A stretch of DNA of 44,608 bases, taken from JAPXRI01 sp033813635 (lineage in GTDB: Bacteria; Bacillota; Clostridia; Oscillospirales; QAMX01). Under the pieces are notes generated by a model that was given only the letters and a program-made list of their open reading frames with translations, was not told the origin of the DNA and did not search any database. The position numbers and the translations under genes were made by a program. Of this stretch, positions 26,143 to 34,351 are shown in pieces. Each line of letters opens with the position of its first letter. Within the stretch, counting starts at the first letter, position 1. The stretch is from NCBI GenBank assembly GCA_033813635.1, contig JAPXRI010000022.1, positions 1-44,608 of the forward strand, written 5' to 3'.

Positions 26143-27234
26143 TTAAATATCGTCGTTGTCCCTCGACTCAAGGTACTTCTTAACCATCAGCGCGACCTTG
26201 AATATGATCGCGTCGTCAAATTCACGCAGGTCAAGCCCGGTGATCTTCTTTATCTTTTCAAGCCTGTAGACAAGCGTATTCCTGTGCACGAACAGTTTTC
26301 TCGAGGTCTCCGAAACGTTCAGGTTGTTCTCGAAAAACTTCTGTATCGTCATCATCGTCTCCTGGCCGAGGGAATCGACGGAGCCTTTTTTGAATACCTC
26401 GCTTAAGAACATGCGGCAGAGCGTCGTCGGGAGTTGATAAATCAGCCTGCCGATGCCGAGGTTTTCGTAATTGATGATGGTCTTGTCCGCGTCGAAGACC
26501 CTGCCGACCTCGATAGCGACCTGAGCCTCCTTGAGAGAGCGGGAAAGGTCCTTCAGCTGGGTGATTACCGTGCCGATGCCTATTATGCACTTCAGATACA
26601 GTTCGGAGCTGATGGTATCCTCAATGCCCTTGGCGATCTTGCGGAGCTCTTTGATATCCGTGTTCGCCTTGACTTCCTTGACAATAGCCACGTCGCTCTC
26701 GTTGATCGAGACGATGAAGTCCTTCTGCTTGTCCGGGAACAAGCCGGCTATCACGTCGTTGGTCGCCACGTCGAGCTTATCCACCATGCGTACAAGGAAC
26801 ACCACCCTGGGCATATCGCCGCCGAAATGGAGTTCCTTTGACTTGATATAGATATCACCGGGCAGCACGTTATCCAGCATGATGTTTTTGATAAACGTCG
26901 CCTTGTCGTATTTCTCATCGTAATACTGTTTGATGCCGTTGAGCGAGACCACGGCCATCGAGCAGAGCGTCAGCGTCTCCTCGTCGGTGCCCTCGACAAA
27001 CACAGCGTATTCAAGCCTCACCCCGCGGAGAGCGAGCGATTTGAAGGTAAGCCCGTTCTGAACAACAGGCTCGGATGTCTGGTTTAAATCGTCGACCGCG
27101 TTTTCGTAGATTTCACCGATACGTCTCAGGTCACTGCAGGCGATAACGGTTCCGTCGCTGTCGATCACGCCGACGTTTCTGTTTATGGCGTCCCGCATCT
27201 GCAGGGCCAAATTCTGAAATAGCCTTCTTGACAT
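26143..27234 (-). CDS. CdaR/PucR-type transcriptional regulator
   Basis: 363 residues. The N-terminal 130 residues resemble the sugar-diacid-recognition (CdaR) domain (LALQMRDAINRNVGVIDSDG near the start). A degenerate GGDEF-like middle region and a C-terminal PucR-type helix-turn-helix follow (LNVSETSRKLFVHRNTLVY, about 312-330). Such proteins sense small carboxylic acids and activate genes for their breakdown, but here the nearest downstream genes are ftsEX, so it may control or merely be co-transcribed with the division genes. ATG 27234 has GGGGGTTGG upstream; the frame to 27267 adds no motif. A promoter lies at 27320-27348. Confidence 0.85.
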   Translation of the reverse strand: MSRRLFQNLALQMRDAINRNVGVIDSDGTVIACSDLRRIGEIYENAVDDLNQTSEPVVQNGLTFKSLALRGVRLEYAVFVEGTDEETLTLCSMAVVSLNGIKQYYDEKYDKATFIKNIMLDNVLPGDIYIKSKELHFGGDMPRVVFLVRMVDKLDVATNDVIAGLFPDKQKDFIVSINESDVAIVKEVKANTDIKELRKIAKGIEDTISSELYLKCIIGIGTVITQLKDLSRSLKEAQVAIEVGRVFDADKTIINYENLGIGRLIYQLPTTLCRMFLSEVFKKGSVDSLGQETMMTIQKFFENNLNVSETSRKLFVHRNTLVYRLEKIKKITGLDLREFDDAIIFKVALMVKKYLESRDNDDI

Positions 27235-27319
27235 TTTTCCAACCCCCAATAATATAACGCAAGGCAAGGTCCCCGCGGATGTGTTACCTGCGCCCGCCGC
27301 AATATATTTTAACTCATAT

Positions 27320-27348
27320 ATAATACACTATTTCGAATACTTTTACAA
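27320..27348 (-). promoter_or_regulatory. promoter of the CdaR-like gene and division cluster
   Basis: Minus strand: TTGTAA (complement of 27343-27348), a 17-base spacer and TATTAT (complement of 27320-27325), about 85 bases upstream of the start. Confidence 0.6.
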
Positions 27349-27403
27349 GCCCTGCGTTTGTATATTTTTCCCTTGGTTTACAAAATGTTAACTTTCGCGG
27401 GAA

Positions 27404-27459
27404 ATGCATAAATGCATAAATGCATAAATGCATAAATGCATAAATGCATAAATGCATAA
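27404..27459. repeat. tandem repeat, seven copies of ATGCATAA
   Basis: Seven perfect head-to-tail 8-base copies (27404-27459), followed by a degenerate eighth (ATGTAAAA). It lies between the CdaR-like promoter and the terminator of the tiny lipoprotein gene. Each unit contains the palindrome ATGCAT. It has no spacers and is not a CRISPR array. Confidence 0.95.
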
Positions 27460-27473
27460 ATGTAAAAATTCAT

Positions 27474-27518
27474 AAAAACAAACCCGGACGGTGGTTTAAG
27501 CCGTACGGGTTTGTTTTT
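27474..27518. terminator. terminator of the tiny lipoprotein gene
   Basis: AAAAACAAACCCGgACGG (27474-27491) pairs with CCGTaCGGGTTTGTTTTT (27501-27518) with one mismatch and a 9-base loop. It starts 7 bases beyond the lipoprotein stop on the minus strand and its AT ends give a T run in both directions. Confidence 0.8.
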
Positions 27519-27524
27519 ACAATG

Positions 27525-27758
27525 CTATTTTGTCGTCATCTCGGCGGTTGTTCCCTCCGCCGTCGTCATCTCCGTCGTCATGGGCGGGACTGTCACGGTT
27601 GTAGCCTCATTTGTGGTTATAATCGGTTCGACCGTCGTCACCATCGTCGTAACCTTCGTTGTTGCCGTCGTCGTCGCTTTATTACCGGCTGTTTTGCAGC
27701 CGGCAGCAAACGTGAGTACAGCCGCTATGCAGACTAACGATACCAGTAATTTCCTCAT
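27525..27758 (-). CDS. tiny Thr-rich lipoprotein
   Basis: 77 residues. The signal peptide ends in the lipobox FAAGC (Cys about 21). The remaining 56 residues are low-complexity, about 40 percent Thr, with TT pairs every few residues (TTTATTKVTTMVTTVEP, then TTAEGTTAEMTTK) and no folded domain. Similar Thr-rich stretches link the lipid anchor and domain in the lipoprotein at 41452-42018. ATG 27758 has GAGGAGAA upstream. A 12-bp palindrome ATTATGCATAAT (27776-27787) sits just upstream. It may be a remnant of a larger lipoprotein or a surface spacer; the function is unknown. Confidence 0.65.
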   Translation of the reverse strand: MRKLLVSLVCIAAVLTFAAGCKTAGNKATTTATTKVTTMVTTVEPIITTNEATTVTVPPMTTEMTTAEGTTAEMTTK

Positions 27759-27873
27759 CGTATACTTCTCCTCATATTATGCATAATACTTTCTGCCCGT
27801 CGTGCTATTCGAATGCACAGTACTATATTTCTATTTACCGTCAAAAAATATGCAGCATAACAGTTGGAAAAAA

Positions 27874-28233
27874 TTACCTCACGTCCGCCGTCGCCACGAT
27901 GTCGCTGCCCGTGCCGGCCACGTTTCGTATTATGACCTGCCCGGCGCTTACCGGCGCTTTAGTGGAGGCCCTTTTAATCTCGCCCATAACCTCGGCAATT
28001 TTGCCTTTCGGAATCGGGCCGGACGTCTTTACCGAAAAAACAGGCTTCTCCCCGCCGTTTAAAGCCACGGTGGACGAGATGTTTCTTCTCGGGTCGACGG
28101 CCTCCTGCCGGACGTAGGCATCCCCTCTTTTGCATTTATTCCCCGAAACCGACAATATCTTCCCGGCGGCGTCCGTCTCCACCGCAATCGAACACCCCTC
28201 CGGACAGACAACGCAGGTATATGTCTTTTTCAT
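27874..28233 (-). CDS. DUF1667 domain protein
   Basis: 119 residues. The N-terminal CVVCPEGCSI (C-x2-C-x3-C) and NKCKRGDAY supply four cysteines, typical of DUF1667 and suited to a zinc or iron-sulphur site. RNISSTVALNGG and VFSVKTSGPIPKGKI follow, the family's ordinary C-terminal part. DUF1667 genes habitually follow an FAD oxidoreductase and a glycerol-3-phosphate-dehydrogenase-like gene, as here; they probably form one complex. Its ATG overlaps the preceding stop by four bases (ATGA), showing translational coupling. Confidence 0.9.
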   Translation of the reverse strand: MKKTYTCVVCPEGCSIAVETDAAGKILSVSGNKCKRGDAYVRQEAVDPRRNISSTVALNGGEKPVFSVKTSGPIPKGKIAEVMGEIKRASTKAPVSAGQVIIRNVAGTGSDIVATADVR

Positions 28234-29483
28234 GCTTCCACCTCGATTGTGACGGTGCCGTCATTCTCGGTAAGGCCTTCGAGATTTGCCGTCAGCTTCT
28301 CCATCTCTCCGGGAATCATCACGGAGCGTTTTTTTACTGCGAGCACCCTGCCGTCGGCTCGGCATATCAACCGCGCGCTTTTATAGACGTTTTTCACCCG
28401 AAAATTGAAGGTCACGCTCTTCGCCGGCAGGTTTATTCTCTCCGGAACGATATAGCTAATACCGTTTCCGGCCTCCGTCCTCGCAAATCCCGGCGAAGCG
28501 GATAAGCCGCCTTTGATATATTCCGCCGCGCTCTCCCCGGCTATCTTCCCCTCTTCGGCGACATAGTCGACAAGGTCGTGCACCTGCACCACGTTTCCGC
28601 AGGCGAATATGCCCGGGAGCGTGGTCTGTCTTTTTTCATCGACCGAAAGGCCCCGGTTTTTGCCGAGCTCGACTCCGGCGTTGACCGCGAGCTCCGTCTC
28701 CGGAATCAGCCCGACCGACAGCAAAAGGGTGTCGCAGGGGATAAATTCCTTTCTGTCGGTCAACGGCTTAAGCGTATCCTTATCCACCGGGGCAACCCAT
28801 ACCCCCTCGACCCGGTTTCTTCCTTCGATACCGATAACTGTCGTCGAGAGCCGGAGCGGAATGCCGAAATCGTCCAGGCACTGGACGATGTTTCTGTTCA
28901 GTCCGTTGGAGTAGGGCATCAGCTCGCAGACGCAGAGGACCTTCGCGCCCTCGAGCGTCATGCGGCGCGCCATTATCAGTCCGATATCCCCCGAGCCCAG
29001 AATCACCGCGCGGCGGCCGACCATATAGCCCTCAAGGTTGATGTACCTCTGCGCTGTGCCGGCGGTCAGTACGCCGGCGGGCCGCTGCCCTTCAATGCCT
29101 ATCGCCCCGGCCGGCCGCTCCCTGCAGCCCATCGCGACGACGACCGCGCCGGCCGAAAGCGTGAAAACGCCCTCTTCTTTTGAAACAACCGTCATCGTCC
29201 TGTCGGGGCGGAGCTCCATCACCGGGCTGTCAGTGAACACCCTAATGCTCCGCTCCGCCACCATCTGTTCAAAGCGCGCGGAGTACTCCGGGCCGGTGAG
29301 TTCCTCGCCGAAGGTGTGGAGGCCGAACCCCGAGTGTATGCACTGGCGCAGGACGCCGCCCAGGGCCGGACCGATCTCAACTATCACGACGTCGCGGACC
29401 CCGGCGTCGTACGCCGCCACCGCGGCCGCCATTCCGCCGACGCCGCCGCCTATTACCGCCAGCGCGCAAGTTTTCACATTCAT
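28230..29483 (-). CDS. FAD-dependent NAD(P)-type oxidoreductase, glycerol-3-phosphate dehydrogenase operon
   Basis: 417 residues. The FAD-binding motif VIGGGVGGMAAAVAAYDAG lies near residues 10-28, GRRAVILGSGDIGLIMARRM (about 155-174) is the second dinucleotide site, and TTLPGIFACGNVVQVHDLVD (about 292-311) closes the FAD site. It belongs to the pyridine-nucleotide disulphide-oxidoreductase fold without the active CxxC. It is the middle gene of the three. I start at ATG 29483, eight bases after GGAG; ATG 29489 is too close to that site. Electron acceptor unknown. Confidence 0.88.
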   Translation of the reverse strand: MNVKTCALAVIGGGVGGMAAAVAAYDAGVRDVVIVEIGPALGGVLRQCIHSGFGLHTFGEELTGPEYSARFEQMVAERSIRVFTDSPVMELRPDRTMTVVSKEEGVFTLSAGAVVVAMGCRERPAGAIGIEGQRPAGVLTAGTAQRYINLEGYMVGRRAVILGSGDIGLIMARRMTLEGAKVLCVCELMPYSNGLNRNIVQCLDDFGIPLRLSTTVIGIEGRNRVEGVWVAPVDKDTLKPLTDRKEFIPCDTLLLSVGLIPETELAVNAGVELGKNRGLSVDEKRQTTLPGIFACGNVVQVHDLVDYVAEEGKIAGESAAEYIKGGLSASPGFARTEAGNGISYIVPERINLPAKSVTFNFRVKNVYKSARLICRADGRVLAVKKRSVMIPGEMEKLTANLEGLTENDGTVTIEVEA

Positions 29484-29508
29484 GTCCATATCTCCATTCC
29501 GCCGCGGT

Positions 29509-30951
29509 TTAACGCGTTTTTTCGGCGAGAATGTTCGAGCCCTCGCCGTCATAGAGCACCTCAGATTTGTCTATCCCGAGCTCTCTGGCGAGGACGGCGA
29601 CGACCTCCGGCTGGCAGTAGCCGCCCTGGCAGCCGCCCGCTCCGGCGCCCGTTCTCAGCTTAACGCCCTTTACCGTGCGCGCGCCGCAGTTGCGCCTGAT
29701 GGAATCTATAATCTCCGCCTCACTCACCCTTTCGCACCGGCAGATGATATTTGATGAGCCCGGGACGCCCGCCGCCGCGGCGGCGGGCGTTTTAAACCTC
29801 TGACGTCTCGCGGCGCGGAAATCGGTTCTTTTCCGGCTCACCCCGAGATGAGTTGCCACAAGGCCCGCCATATACTCGGCGATTGCCGGGGAACTGGCGA
29901 GGCCCGGCGACTCGATGCCCGCGGCCTCGAAAAAGCCTCTCACGTCCGGGCACTCCTCAACGATAAAATCTCCCCTGTCGGACGACGGGCGAACGCCGGA
30001 GAACGTGCGGATTGTCAGATCAAACGGAATCCTTACGGAGAGGTATTTTTCAACAGTCTCCCTGACCCGCGAGAGCCCGTCCCTCGTCGTGCGCACATCG
30101 GTCTTGTCCTCCGCCGCCTCGCTGTCCGGGCCGAGAAGGACCCTGCCGTGAATCTCCGGGAGAATCAGCATGCCTTTGCCCTTTTCAGTCGGGCATGGGA
30201 ACAGAATATTTCTGACAAGCCCGGCGGCCTGCTTGTCGAGCACGTAGTACTGCCCCCGCTTGCCGGTGATTTTATAGCTGGGGGCGGCCACCATATTATG
30301 TATATCGTCGGCGCAGACGCCCGCAGCGTTGACTACGCAGGACGCGCGGAAGGTCTTTTTCTCCGATTTATGCTCCGCCGTCACCGTAAAGCCGTCGCCT
30401 GTTTTTTCAATTGCCGTAACGCTGTGCCCAAGCAGCACCTCCGCGCCGTTGTCGCAGGCGTTTTCAGCGCCCGCGATCGCCACCGTCCAGGGCTCGACGA
30501 TTGCCGAAGAGCCCGCGAACAGCGCGCACTCGGCGTTTTCGGATATATTGGGCTCGACTCGCCTAAGCTCCGCTCTGGATATGATTCGGAGCTCCGGAAC
30601 CCCGTTTTCAACGCCCCGGGCATAGAGCTTTTCAACCGTACCCGCCTGCTCCCCGCCGTAAGCCGCGACGAGTGAGGGTATCGGCTCGTAGGGGATGTCC
30701 AGTTTTTCGCAGAGCTCGGGGTACATCTCCGCCCCTCTGACGTTGAAATAAGCTTTTTTTGTGCCGGGCAACGGGTCGTAGCCCGCGTGGATAATCGCGC
30801 TGTTTGCCCTCGTGGCCCCCGAGGCCAGATCGTTGCCGGCCTCCAAAAGCAGCAGCTTCAGGCTGTATTTCGAAAGCTCCCGCAGCGTCAGCGCGCCGGT
30901 TACGCCTCCGCCGATGACAATGACGTCGTAACCATCATGACGCAGCCCCAT
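29509..30951 (-). CDS. FAD-dependent glycerol-3-phosphate dehydrogenase-like protein with BFD-type [2Fe-2S] domain
   Basis: 480 residues. The N-terminus has the FAD motif VIVIGGGVTGALTLREL (residues 10-26); ATRANSAIIHAGYD and FSGVRPSSDRGDF are typical of GlpA/DAO-type dehydrogenases. The C-terminal 80 residues form a BFD-like domain with CRC (about 400-402) and GGCQGGYCQPE (about 440-450), the four cysteines for a [2Fe-2S] cluster. With the next two genes it is the anaerobic-type three-part dehydrogenase known in Clostridia; glycerol 3-phosphate is the likely but unproven substrate. ATG 30951 has AGAGG upstream. A perfect promoter and attenuator-like leader precede it. Confidence 0.88.
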   Translation of the reverse strand: MGLRHDGYDVIVIGGGVTGALTLRELSKYSLKLLLLEAGNDLASGATRANSAIIHAGYDPLPGTKKAYFNVRGAEMYPELCEKLDIPYEPIPSLVAAYGGEQAGTVEKLYARGVENGVPELRIISRAELRRVEPNISENAECALFAGSSAIVEPWTVAIAGAENACDNGAEVLLGHSVTAIEKTGDGFTVTAEHKSEKKTFRASCVVNAAGVCADDIHNMVAAPSYKITGKRGQYYVLDKQAAGLVRNILFPCPTEKGKGMLILPEIHGRVLLGPDSEAAEDKTDVRTTRDGLSRVRETVEKYLSVRIPFDLTIRTFSGVRPSSDRGDFIVEECPDVRGFFEAAGIESPGLASSPAIAEYMAGLVATHLGVSRKRTDFRAARRQRFKTPAAAAAGVPGSSNIICRCERVSEAEIIDSIRRNCGARTVKGVKLRTGAGAGGCQGGYCQPEVVAVLARELGIDKSEVLYDGEGSNILAEKTR

Positions 30952-30988
30952 ATCCCAAACCTCTTTCCGTTTTCAGCTTCGCGCAACG

Positions 30989-31049
30989 AAAAAACGCCAA
31001 GCCGAAATACCTCTGGCCGGGCTGACCCGGCGAAAAGTATTTCGCTTCG
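30989..31049 (-). promoter_or_regulatory. attenuator-like leader hairpin of the dehydrogenase operon
   Basis: In the 140-base leader a two-part stem forms: CGAAATAC (31003-31010) with GTATTTCG (31037-31044), and inside it GCCGGG (31016-31021) with CCCGGC (31026-31031). On the minus strand it is followed by GGCG and TTTTTT (complement of 30989-30994), the form of an intrinsic terminator ahead of the first gene. In Bacillus the glpD leader carries a comparable terminator controlled by the RNA-binding antiterminator GlpP, an established precedent; use of that factor here is inference. Confidence 0.65.
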
Positions 31050-31094
31050 CGTTCTCAAAACTCTGCCGCGCAATCTATTTCCTTTTATACTATT

Positions 31095-31123
31095 ATTATA
31101 TTATCCGGCGGCGCATTTGTCAA
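31095..31123 (-). promoter_or_regulatory. consensus promoter of the dehydrogenase operon
   Basis: Minus strand: TTGACA (complement of 31118-31123), a 17-base spacer and TATAAT (complement of 31095-31100); a perfect consensus. Confidence 0.85.
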
Positions 31124-31145
31124 ACGTGATTTCCGCATATCTTTC

Positions 31146-31175
31146 TTGACATACAGGCGCAGGGCAATATATAAT
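31146..31175 (+). promoter_or_regulatory. promoter of the SpoU methyltransferase gene
   Basis: TTGACA (31146-31151), an 18-base spacer and TATAAT (31170-31175). Its -35 is 22 bases from the -35 of the divergent dehydrogenase promoter. Confidence 0.8.
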
Positions 31176-31219
31176 TTGTACTGGAATTGATTTTTTAAAT
31201 GTAAAAGAAGGTTTTTTTA

Positions 31220-32029
31220 GTGCTTATCGAAGGCGGCGAAAAAGTAAAGGAGGCCGGGATTTCAAATCCCGCCGTTATGCAGATACGAAAGCTTTTAGCC
31301 TTATCGGGCGGGAATCCCGAGCGCCTCTGCGTTCTCGACGGATACTGGGCTCTCGAAAAGGCGGCGAACGCCGGGATGAGGATAAGGTCGTTTCTAATCT
31401 GCCCTCCGCTTGTGGTGAGCGATGATGCAAAAGCCCTCGCCGCGAGGTATATGCGGCTGACGGACGAGCGCTATTCCGTGTCCGAAAAGACCTTCGAAAA
31501 ACTGAGCGAGCGGGATGCCCCCTGCGGTATGATGGCCGTCGCCGAATTTCCGGCGTTTACCCCGGATTCTCTGAGGGGCGCGCGGGTTCTCGCGGTTCTC
31601 GACGGGCTGGAGACCCCCGGCAATTTCGGTACGATCCTCCGCACCTGCGACGGTGCCGGTGTGGACGGGGTTCTGGTGGTCAACCGCCATGTGCGCGTCG
31701 CGCACCCTAAAATGATTAAGGCGAGCATGGGCGCCGCGTTCACCGTACCGGCCGTGGACTTTGATTCCGTGGCGGAGTGCCGGAAATGGCTCTCCGACAA
31801 CGGCTTTTCCGTTTACCTGGCTGACACCCGCGCGGAAAACGACTACTACCGAAGCGAATACCGGTATCCCGCCGCGCTGGTGGTGGGCTGCGAGCGCTAC
31901 GGGATTTCACGGGAGTGGTACGACGGGAGCGAAAATCTGATTAAAATCCCGATGCGCGGGATTTCAGATTCGCTTAACGCCGGCGTCGCCGCGTCGATCC
32001 TCCTCTACGATATGACGAACAAGTTATGA
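31220..32029 (+). CDS. SpoU/TrmH family RNA 2'-O-methyltransferase
   Basis: 269 residues. An N-terminal substrate-binding domain (about 1-105) precedes the SPOUT knot, with motif 1 LDGLETPGNFGTILRT (about 127-142), motif 2 VVGCERYGIS (about 216-225) and motif 3 IPMRGISDSLNAGVAAS (about 240-256), which together bind SAM. It methylates a ribose in rRNA or tRNA; the exact site is not predictable. The start is GTG 31220, with AGAAGG upstream. Its end overlaps the convergent gene at 32024 by six bases. Confidence 0.9.
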   Translation: MLIEGGEKVKEAGISNPAVMQIRKLLALSGGNPERLCVLDGYWALEKAANAGMRIRSFLICPPLVVSDDAKALAARYMRLTDERYSVSEKTFEKLSERDAPCGMMAVAEFPAFTPDSLRGARVLAVLDGLETPGNFGTILRTCDGAGVDGVLVVNRHVRVAHPKMIKASMGAAFTVPAVDFDSVAECRKWLSDNGFSVYLADTRAENDYYRSEYRYPAALVVGCERYGISREWYDGSENLIKIPMRGISDSLNAGVAASILLYDMTNKL

Positions 32030-33145
32030 GTTGTACGAAGCGAGGGCTTCCCTGAAATACATGTAGTCTTCAAACGAAACCTCCTCGGGGACGCCGTGGT
32101 CGCACATCGGGATATAGCCGCCCCGTTCCTTCATAAACGGGATCACCCGCTCAAGCTCCCGGGCGATCGCGTCCCTTCCCTTCGCGAGAATCCGCTTGTC
32201 GATTCCGCCGCGGAGCAGCAGATCGGGGTATTTCTTTCTGATTTCGACCACGTCGCACCCCGCCGCTACCTCGCAGGGGGAGATGTACTCCATTCCGATT
32301 TCCTGATAAAGAGGTATGACAGGCCGGCAGTCCCCGTCTGTGTCTACCTGGATCCAGAGCTTTTTCGATTTATCCCTCTGTCTTGACCGCATGTTTTGAA
32401 TCAGCTGCCGATAGTAGGGCAGCAAAAACCCGCGCATCATCTCCGGCGAGATCAGCGGCCCTTTGTTATAGCAGATATCCTCGCTGAAAAACAGCTCGTC
32501 GATGTCGATATGCTCCTGATGGCGGGCGATTACGCGGTCTGCGAGCTCAAACCACAATCGCATGCAGGCGTGGATCAGGTCGGGGTCGTCGTAGAACTTA
32601 AACAGCAGATCCTCCGGTCCGATTAGGGCGCGGAGGTACATATATCCGCCCACAAGCAGCTGCTGAATATGTGCGCCCTCGGCTTTCCGCTTTTTAGCCC
32701 TGTCCATGCGCTTTTCCAGGTCCCTGTACCGCTCCGGCGAAGAGGGGTCCAGACGCCATCTGAGCGCCTCAAGGGTTTTGATGTCCTTGACCGGGTGGTC
32801 CACATACTGGGGCATGAATCCGTTTCTGCGGCCCTTAAAATAGAGCACCTTCCTGCCCGCAAAGTCCTGGGCGAGCTCGTATTCCCCCCGATCTTCGAGC
32901 ACCTTTTCCTCAAAGCACGGGCAGAATGCCGCCTCGCAGCCACCGAGCTGGCCGAGATTGTGCCACGCCTCCTGGTCAAAGCCAAACAGCCGGTTCAGAT
33001 CTGTATTGTCCGAAATATACCCTTCCCTCTTCCAACGGTCGAGGGAGTAATATCCGAATTCCTTCAGGACAAGGTCGGCGTCTTTTTTGCGCGCATAAAA
33101 ATCGTCTTTCTTTTGCACGCTTTCCGCCTGCGATGCCAGTTTCAT
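32024..33145 (-). CDS. uroporphyrinogen decarboxylase superfamily protein, first paralogue
   Basis: 373 residues with the URO-D/MtaA-type beta-barrel. The signs are KKLWIQVDTDGDCRPVIPLY (about 260-279), CEVAAGCDVVEIRKKYPDLLLRGGID and the C-terminal GGYIPMCDHGVPEEVSFEDY. Members found outside haem operons mostly act as methyltransferases on corrinoid or thiol carriers. Where its paralogue has HSCGD, this one has DTDGDC, so the His-Cys metal site is changed; CDH near the end is retained. It is divergent from the second URO-D gene and convergent with the SpoU gene. ATG 33145 has AAGGAGGG six bases upstream. The substrate is unknown. Confidence 0.83.
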   Translation of the reverse strand: MKLASQAESVQKKDDFYARKKDADLVLKEFGYYSLDRWKREGYISDNTDLNRLFGFDQEAWHNLGQLGGCEAAFCPCFEEKVLEDRGEYELAQDFAGRKVLYFKGRRNGFMPQYVDHPVKDIKTLEALRWRLDPSSPERYRDLEKRMDRAKKRKAEGAHIQQLLVGGYMYLRALIGPEDLLFKFYDDPDLIHACMRLWFELADRVIARHQEHIDIDELFFSEDICYNKGPLISPEMMRGFLLPYYRQLIQNMRSRQRDKSKKLWIQVDTDGDCRPVIPLYQEIGMEYISPCEVAAGCDVVEIRKKYPDLLLRGGIDKRILAKGRDAIARELERVIPFMKERGGYIPMCDHGVPEEVSFEDYMYFREALASYNS

Positions 33146-33170
33146 TTAAAACCCTCCTTTTCACGACAAT

Positions 33171-33199
33171 AATATAGCATAAGGCTGTACCGATAACAA
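33171..33199 (-). promoter_or_regulatory. promoter of the first URO-D-like gene (extended -10)
   Basis: Minus strand: TTGTTA (complement of 33194-33199), a 17-base spacer ending CTTATGC, and TATATT (complement of 33171-33176). ATGCTATATT recurs at 37542-37551. Confidence 0.6.
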
Positions 33200-33269
33200 T
33201 AACGGAGAGGGCTTTGCGCGTGAAATTTTTTTACGCCGCGGCAAGCTCCGGTGTAAAATGGAGATTAAT

Positions 33270-34340
33270 ATGGAGAAAATGACTTCACACGACAGATTTT
33301 TGCGGATGTACCAGCACCGGGAGGCGGACAGGGTCCCGATTACTGACGGGCCGTGGCGCGGGACGATCAAGCGCTGGGAACGCGAGGGGATGCCCGCCGG
33401 CGCGGACTGGCGCGATTTCTTCGGGGTCGATAAGGTCGAGAGCATCGGCGTCAACATCTCACCGAGGTACCCTTACCGGGTCATAGAGGAGACCGACAGG
33501 TATGTGATCTACACCTCGGAGTGGGGCGTCACGATGAAGCAGTTCAAGGAGGACGACTCAACCCCCGAGTTCATCGATTACCGCGTGCACGACCCGGACA
33601 GCTGGGCTGAGGCCAAAGCACGGATGACGGTCAGCCGCGAAAGGGTGAACTGGGATTTTCTTGAGAAAAACTATCCGAAATGGAGGGCCGACGGGCGCTG
33701 GATACAGGGCGGGTTCTGGTTCGGCTTCGACGTAACCCACTCATGGATGGCCGGGACCGAGAACGTGCTGATAGCGATGATTGAGGAGCCCGAGTGGGTC
33801 AAGGATATGTTTGGCACCTACCTCGACATGTGCATAAAGCACTTCGACATGATCTGGGACGCGGGCTACAGTTTCGACTGCATCTCCTGGCCGGACGACA
33901 TGGGGTATAAGGGCACCGCGTTTTTCTCAAACGAGCTCTACAAAAGCCTGCTCCAGCCGTTCCAGCGCAGGGCGGTGGAGTGGGCGCACAACAAGGGAAT
34001 ATACGCTCACCTGCACTCCTGCGGGGATATCATGAAGCTTCTTCCGGACGTGCTGGACACCGGCATCGACGCGCTGAACCCGCTCGAGGTAAAGGCCGGG
34101 ATGGACGTCTGCGCCATCAAACGGAACTACGGCGACCGCCTCGTGCTGCACGGCGGGATAAACGCCGTTTTATGGAACGACAAGGAAAAAATAATCAATG
34201 AAATCGAAGACCTCGTCCCCGTACTCAAGGAAAACGGCGGATATATTTTCTCGTCGGACCACTCGATTCCGAACACGGTGAGCCTTGAAAACTTCAGAGC
34301 CATCGTCGAAACGGTCAAGCGCGTCGGCGCTTACAATTAA
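33270..34340 (+). CDS. uroporphyrinogen decarboxylase superfamily protein, second paralogue
   Basis: 356 residues. MTSHDRFLRMYQHREADRVP is the common opening of the non-haem URO-D subfamily. IYAHLHSCGDIMKLLPD (about 247-263) carries the His and Cys metal ligands used by MtaA-type methyltransferases, and DRLVLHGGIN and GGYIFSSDHSIPNTVSLENF follow. The usual third ligand, a Cys near the C-terminus, appears as His (SSDHS). Start ATG 33270 is six bases after GGAG; ATG 33258 and 33279 are alternatives. The glycosidase-like gene begins 11 bases later, so this opens an operon of at least three genes. Confidence 0.83.
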   Translation: MEKMTSHDRFLRMYQHREADRVPITDGPWRGTIKRWEREGMPAGADWRDFFGVDKVESIGVNISPRYPYRVIEETDRYVIYTSEWGVTMKQFKEDDSTPEFIDYRVHDPDSWAEAKARMTVSRERVNWDFLEKNYPKWRADGRWIQGGFWFGFDVTHSWMAGTENVLIAMIEEPEWVKDMFGTYLDMCIKHFDMIWDAGYSFDCISWPDDMGYKGTAFFSNELYKSLLQPFQRRAVEWAHNKGIYAHLHSCGDIMKLLPDVLDTGIDALNPLEVKAGMDVCAIKRNYGDRLVLHGGINAVLWNDKEKIINEIEDLVPVLKENGGYIFSSDHSIPNTVSLENFRAIVETVKRVGAYN

Positions 34341-34351
34341 CGGTGGCCGGC

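Noticed and set aside
27404..27470. CRISPR array
   Set aside because: The 8-base repeats are contiguous with no spacers and no cas genes are present.
32024..34340. haem biosynthesis (HemE) assignment for the URO-D-like genes
   Set aside because: There are two diverged copies, neither next to other hem genes, and the openings match the non-haem subfamily.
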